This document shows, piece after piece, positions 58,722-64,000 of a stretch of DNA of 64,000 nucleotides. The number at the start of each line of letters is the position of its first letter. The first letter of the stretch is position 1. The translations under genes were made by a program, and so were the position numbers. The notes below the pieces were generated by a model. It had not been told where the DNA came from, ran no database searches, and saw nothing but the letters and a program-made list of their open reading frames with translations. This DNA comes from Plecoglossus altivelis (taxonomy: Eukaryota; Chordata; Actinopteri; Osmeriformes; Plecoglossidae): positions 14,569,143 to 14,633,142 of the forward strand of contig BROE01000020.1 in NCBI GenBank assembly GCA_036571765.1, written 5' to 3'.

Positions 58722-59455
58722 GTCTGCAGCACAGTGGGACTCATGTCTGGCTCCTCACACTAAACCTCCGCCGACGTCATTACATGAAAACACTTAAGGA
58801 AACAGCCTTTTACCAAAAAAACAAAACCCATCAAAAGTATTTGTGTGTGTTGACCTATCAGCCATAGCCTTACCTGCACCACTGTCATACAGTTACTATG
58901 TTAATCATACTAATACTGGGCCTGATAGGTATCAATGGGGAGGCAATGACAACACCCAGTGCTGAATCACCTTTGCTGCTTGAATTTGTTTATTTATAGC
59001 GTTTTAGTGTGCACGCGTGTGTGTGTCTGCGTGTCATGTGTGCTCTTCACACACTAAGCAGGTGTGTTACACACCAAGTCTTTTTAACTGGTCAGTATTT
59101 GATGTACTGATCAGGCCAAGTATTTTTCCTATCAGTCTGTAAATGAGCATAAAATGGGATTTGTCACACAGAATGTTCCTTTTGCCCACTGTTCCGCTAC
59201 ACTACCCCCTCATTAGTTGAACTGGTCTAATGTCAGTGATAAAACCAGATCACTTAACCTTCTTGCAGGAAACATTATGTGGAAGAGAAATAATATCACA
59301 TTTTAACAGTATTCTGAAAGATCAGTCTGTTTTTCTGCTTTTAAAGAGTATTGATGTTTTATTTATTAGTGTAATACAGTTCAACTGACTTAGATGGTTC
59401 TGTCAAGGATTTACTGGATTTGTAATTTCATATTCAAAAAACATGTAATATTTTA

Positions 59456-59461
59456 AATAAA
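59456..59461 (+). terminator. EOGT: EOGT polyadenylation signal AATAAA
   Basis: AATAAA in an AT-rich stretch about 735 bases after the EOGT stop. No other canonical hexamer is closer. Confidence 0.5.
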
Positions 59462-59499
59462 TATTTTCTCAAAAGCTGATATTATTTCTGCGGTTACTT

Positions 59500-62400
59500 A
59501 TTGAATCTTCAAATTGCAGATATTAGTTGATACAAATTGTATTTGATCATTTTTTGACGTGTGACCTTGAACGTTGGAAATGGGGCATTTCCAAAGAATG
59601 TGTGGCGATATCCGAGACAGGTTTGCTGTTCGTTTCATTATTTTAGCGCGCTTGGGCCTGAGGTAGGGAAGCTGTCCACAAAAGGGCACTAGTTCATCGT
59701 TCCCTGTCACCGCCATAAATCTGAATGACCTCAAAACCACCACACCCTGCGCTTTTAACGTGTGCAAGGGACCACTGGATGGCAGTACAACACCGTACAT
59801 GATTCAAACTTCACACAATGAGACCATTATCATTCCTTTGAAAAGTTACTTGTGGTAGCCGATGAAAGACACCCCCCCCCCCCCCCAATAAAAAGTATAT
59901 TCCATGTTTAGACTATTCTTGATGTGTTGATGCTTGATATGGTCAGGGCTAATTTTAATTCAAGTGTAGTAAGAGTTATCGCATCTGATATTAAGACGAC
60001 CTGAATGAAATAGCTGTGTATTTCAGGACGATCAAGAATAGTCCTGAGACCTTTGTATTATGGCATGTTAATCTGCCGTGACAAGGCTACATATCCGACT
60101 TGCTCTCCGCGGATGTTGTGGCTGAACTCACTCGCATTGACAAGACACAGGGGCTGTCTAGGATGGACACTATTTATGGCCCTGCTCAGGTTTCTGCTTT
60201 TGACCTCTTAAAGAAATGAACAATATCCACGCGAGCGGATCAAAACCAAGATGTCTTCTCTTATTAACCTTCATGGCGGGTCTAAATCGATGCCCATAGC
60301 TGCATTACCCACGTTGTATCCTTGCAGTAAAGCTATGGTAGCCCCAGGTGAGTAAATAGGCTATGTTTCTTGGTGCCAACAGTCAGTGTGAGTGCACCCG
60401 CATGCCTGCCCTAGCGTGCGCGTATGTGCATGTGCGCGCATCAGAGAGAGATGCAATACTCCATTGGAACAGCCAGCAGTAGTTATTGGCCGTCAGCGCC
60501 CAGCATGAATGTCCGCTTGCTGTGTAATTAGTCCATGTGCTGGGTGAGTTATGGTCTCACTGCGCATAGAAGTCTCTCTCTCACCACTCGTTAACGATGC
60601 GTCGCACACATTACTGCTTATGACAGCGGTTTTGGGATATTTCCTCTAGGTGTCCCACGCAGCGCTCTCTAACAGGGCTGCTTGGGTGGCCTTATTTTGT
60701 CGTGTTAGAAGTAATAGTCTGTGCATTTCATAGCAGTGTAGTAATACCTCGCCCCGTGTCGCCCTGGCAGGCCTTATGGGGCAAAGAAATGAGGTAGAAA
60801 TGCAGGGCGCTGGGAGTGCTCCTTCAAAGTAAGCCAGAAGCTTAATCAGGTGGATGTGTGCTGTGCGTATGAAGTCATTAGCCACATCTGAGGCAGTGAT
60901 TCAGACATCAACATCAGGGAGATACAGCCCCAAGTTGAGTTTTTAAAAGGCCTGCCCTAACTGAAGTGCATGCTGAAGGCTCGAGCTGCTATAGATTTTG
61001 TTGCATTAGAGTTATATGAGGCTCTAACAGGATTTAAACTAGTCCCGTTGCCCTATGTTTGATTTAGCTTCCCCCCCGCCTAATCTCTCGTCAATTTCCC
61101 ATTGTCTTAATGCATCACACCCATTATATTGTGTATCAACCAGGCTTAATTTCATTTATCTTATAAAGCAAATATTTCTCACCACTGAACACAAGGAAAT
61201 CAATTACAACACGCTCATCTTACCCGCGCCACATACAGGCGTCCCACACAGCAGGAAAACATTCTCTTTCAGGGGGATAAATGTGGAAATATTGATTGAG
61301 TGGGAAGACATATTCCTCAAGTTATGACCAGATATTTCCATAATGTTTTTCTCCCCGGGGCAACGATTATGGGGGGGTGGGAAATAGTCCCAGAGGGGAT
61401 CCTATAACCTAGGTCTCGGACACAGGAGAAGCCTAACCCTTAATGCTCAAATCTGACTCTTTCAGCAGTATGAGGACTCTCCTTTAAACTTCCAACACGC
61501 CACTTAGGTTCAAAGACTCGAGGAGGCAAAAGGGGAACATGCCCAGTTAAAGTGTATCATGAAATTACCAATTGTCTGGGTTTATAGGGAATTGCTGGTA
61601 AGACTGGAAATAATTTGACGACGCTTTAATGCTCCAAGGAGAGTCAAATGGAGTAAATTGAATTTCACACCATTTAACCTCGTGCCGTAATGCCTAGTAA
61701 AGTGTTTTCTAGTATGGTTTGGCTCAATTCAAGCGGTGAACAGTTTAAGTGGGGCACAGATGAGATTAGTGCTGTTGATAAAATAGTACAAAATGGCAGC
61801 ATCTTTAAAATGTTAACTTATGGTGCTTTCCCGTCCTCTAAGATAGGAATTTGAGCCGATGATCGCATTGTTGTCAGGGACGTGTTCCTTTAATAACATA
61901 AGCTTTCCAGAGACATCTATAAGTATTTCACGACAGAACAACATTTGTCTTTTCATTTCTCTGTCCCTAGCACCATTACAGACATAAGCGTCTATAGATC
62001 TGCAGATTGGTTGGTAGCTATCTGTGGTGCAGAAACAATTTTCTCAAAGCACGTTTCCAGATCAGTTCTACTGTTTTGTTGTAAAGACTGAAACACTACC
62101 ATGTTATCGCCAAGTCTGGAGTTACTGCATGTGTAGTCAATAGAGTTGTGATGCGCTACTGTGCATGTGGTTGACTGGGTACCGCAGGTTGATTGGTAAT
62201 CTAGAGCTTATTGAAAGGTCATCAACAAATAATTCATCCATTCTCAATCTCACATATTTCCTTGTGTGCGGCTTGAGAATGTCAACCCGGCCTATGCACT
62301 AAGCCTGAGGATATAAACACTGTGTGTGTTTAAAACTGAGCCCTCCAACTGCAACCCATTAGCCTTTTGGCCGCTGGCTGCCTTAAAATCATGAAGTCCA

Positions 62401-63150
62401 ACAGGACTCTTTGTGGTAGCCTATTCTAAATATTTTATTAGATAAATGTCTAGGGCGCTATTGGAAATGTGCTTGATGTTGGAAAGTTGTAGTAGTTGAT
62501 ATACGATGGAATAATATGCTAGCTGGAGCACCACCGTTGGAAACTAAATCAGGACTATGGCATGTTCCATTTTAATCGTACTTGAGTGGAATCCTAGGGC
62601 CTAGGAATGCAGGCCTTAATGTGAACAGGAAGAAGTTTGACGCCTGAATCTCTGGCATATGAACATATCGGATCCTGCTTACCTTAGGTCGTTAGCGACG
62701 ATCGACTTCTCCAAAGCTTAATGACTACAACAGCGCAAAGCAATCAATCCCAGACCTCTCACTGGAATATTCTATGCATCAGATCATTCATAGGCTACCC
62801 CTTCAAGCGTATCAGTGAAGCGGAGGTGATTAAATTCTGTTTAACATCACTGTGGGGGTTTAGATTTACATCTACACGCTTACAGCTGAGTTAAAAATCA
62901 AGAATCGATATATATAGGTAACATATTTGTAATCTGAGCGGAGATGAAGTGAGCTAGCCTATTAGGCTAAACTGTCAGAATACATTCAAATGAACTTCCG
63001 AATACGATATTGCCTTGAGATGAATGGATGTTACATAGGCCATGTGTATCATCCTCTAGTTAATACTATTACTAGAATTGGCTGCCGTAATTAGTATAAC
63101 TACAGTAAACCCTCACAAGTTGTAAACTATGACATCACTGAGCCCGTACT
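59500..63150. other. Intergenic region downstream of EOGT
   Basis: No coding exon recognised. It contains a poly(C) run of 15 at 59872-59886 and otherwise unique-looking AT-rich sequence. In human the next gene after EOGT on the same strand is TAFA4, so this may be its upstream region. Confidence 0.5.
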
Positions 63151-63159
63151 TGAGATATG

Positions 63160-63769
63160 GCAAATGGGGCGGGCGCAGCGCACGTGTTCAGAATGGAGAA
63201 GACTGACTCGCATTTCTCACGTCAAATCGATCCCTGCTCGGGAGGAGCGCGAGGAGCGCAACTATCATTCTACCATCAACATCACTCTTGCATCTCTCCA
63301 GCGTCCAAAACAGCTGTCTGACGGTCGTCGGCTGGGTATATAGTCAATAGTACAATGAACTTGTGCGGAACACTGAGAAAACATTCATGTATGATCGCTT
63401 AAATGGATTTATTCACTTTTGATTACTTTTTTCGTGTCAGACGCGAATGACATCTTCTCCATTCTAATGTCTTCGTTTGGTATACTCTCTCATGGGACAC
63501 CGTAACATAACGAGAAGAAGGATCTTGTTGATACCCAAACGTGTTTCTCTTATCTGGCTTTAAAGCGCCGGCTCTGCATTAGCCCTCCCGCACCCCGCAA
63601 GAGAGTGCGTGCGCTCCGCGGAAGATGGGCATGCAGCTTGAAGGATTGACCTACAGTCGGAAACTGGAATCAGTGGTGTGAAGAAAAAGTAAGGCATATC
63701 AAGACGTTCTTTTTGGATCACTAAATTATCCCTGGGCTATTGATTATGCCTCTGCTGTCATAGACTTGG
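63160..63769 (+). promoter_or_regulatory. Candidate promoter and 5' UTR exon of the next gene (TAFA4 by synteny)
   Basis: The block has a GC box (GGGGCGGG near 63168), a CACGTG E-box (63181-63186), CpG-rich sequence at 63230-63260 and 63560-63625, and a TATATAG at 63337-63343. Two donor-like sites follow: AAAAA|gtaagg at 63689 and CTTGG|gtaaga at 63770. The sequence between has no long ORF, which fits a non-coding first exon. Assignment to TAFA4 rests only on human gene order. Confidence 0.3.
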
Positions 63770-64000
63770 GTAAGATTGTGTTTTAATTCCTGTCCATTGC
63801 ATTGATTTGTATAGATCTCCCTGTTTTCTACCAACGTTTTCCCTGACTCGCGTGTAAAGTGAATGATGGATAGTCGAATCACTCTCTCAGGTCACAAGGT
63901 TTGTCTTTTTTTTTTAAAGAAAATTGTGTGTTTGCCTTACAGTTATTATAATATAAAAGGCAGTCTTGCAAGGTAGATAACTTTGATGCTCGCGCTTGGT

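Overview
This is vertebrate nuclear DNA, most likely from a ray-finned (teleost) fish. The evidence is intron-containing genes with GT-AG junctions, vertebrate-specific protein families, compact introns, many CA/GT and CT microsatellites, a fish-type LINE tail ending in TGATTC repeats, and a tRNA-derived SINE. There are no operons, CRISPR arrays or phage genes. I cannot name the species from sequence alone.

Layout. (1) About 0.6-20 kb, minus strand: the 5' two thirds of FGD5, a FYVE/RhoGEF/PH-domain protein. I resolve ten exons: a tiny start exon, a 3 kb exon with the acidic N-terminal region, and eight small exons that run through the whole Dbl-homology (RhoGEF) domain. The PH and FYVE exons lie beyond the left edge. 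(2) About 20-38 kb: roughly 18 kb with no recognisable gene. It holds a 542-base assembly gap inside a GGAGG-rich minisatellite, one SINE and one unassigned exon-like segment. (3) 38.2-42.9 kb, plus strand: complete UBA3, the catalytic subunit of the NEDD8-activating enzyme (18 exons, 462 codons). (4) 44.0-49.9 kb, plus strand: complete TMF1, a Golgi coiled-coil protein (17 exons, 1155 codons). (5) 51.1-58.7 kb, plus strand: complete EOGT, the ER-resident EGF-domain O-GlcNAc transferase (15 coding exons, 524 codons, plus a candidate 5' UTR exon carrying an upstream ORF). (6) 58.7-64 kb: no coding sequence seen. A GC-rich, TATA-containing block near 63.2-63.8 kb may be a promoter and 5' UTR exon of the next gene; by human gene order TAFA4 would be expected there.

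UBA3, TMF1 and EOGT form a tight same-strand cluster that is also collinear in human 3p14. FGD5 lies head-to-head upstream of them, where human has ARL6IP5. The genes do not form one pathway: FGD5 acts on Cdc42 signalling, UBA3 on cullin neddylation, TMF1 in Golgi traffic and EOGT in Notch/EGF-repeat glycosylation. I found no new genetic system. The observations most worth a second look are splice acceptors built directly on long (TG)n tracts in three genes, a perfect 20-bp hairpin inside a 115-bp EOGT intron, a perfect 32-bp palindrome, a 24-bp coding minisatellite in FGD5, and an EOGT upstream ORF that is only completed by splicing. All exon boundaries were set by hand from splice consensus, reading-frame phase and remembered family sequences. 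Every multi-exon CDS sums to a whole number of codons.
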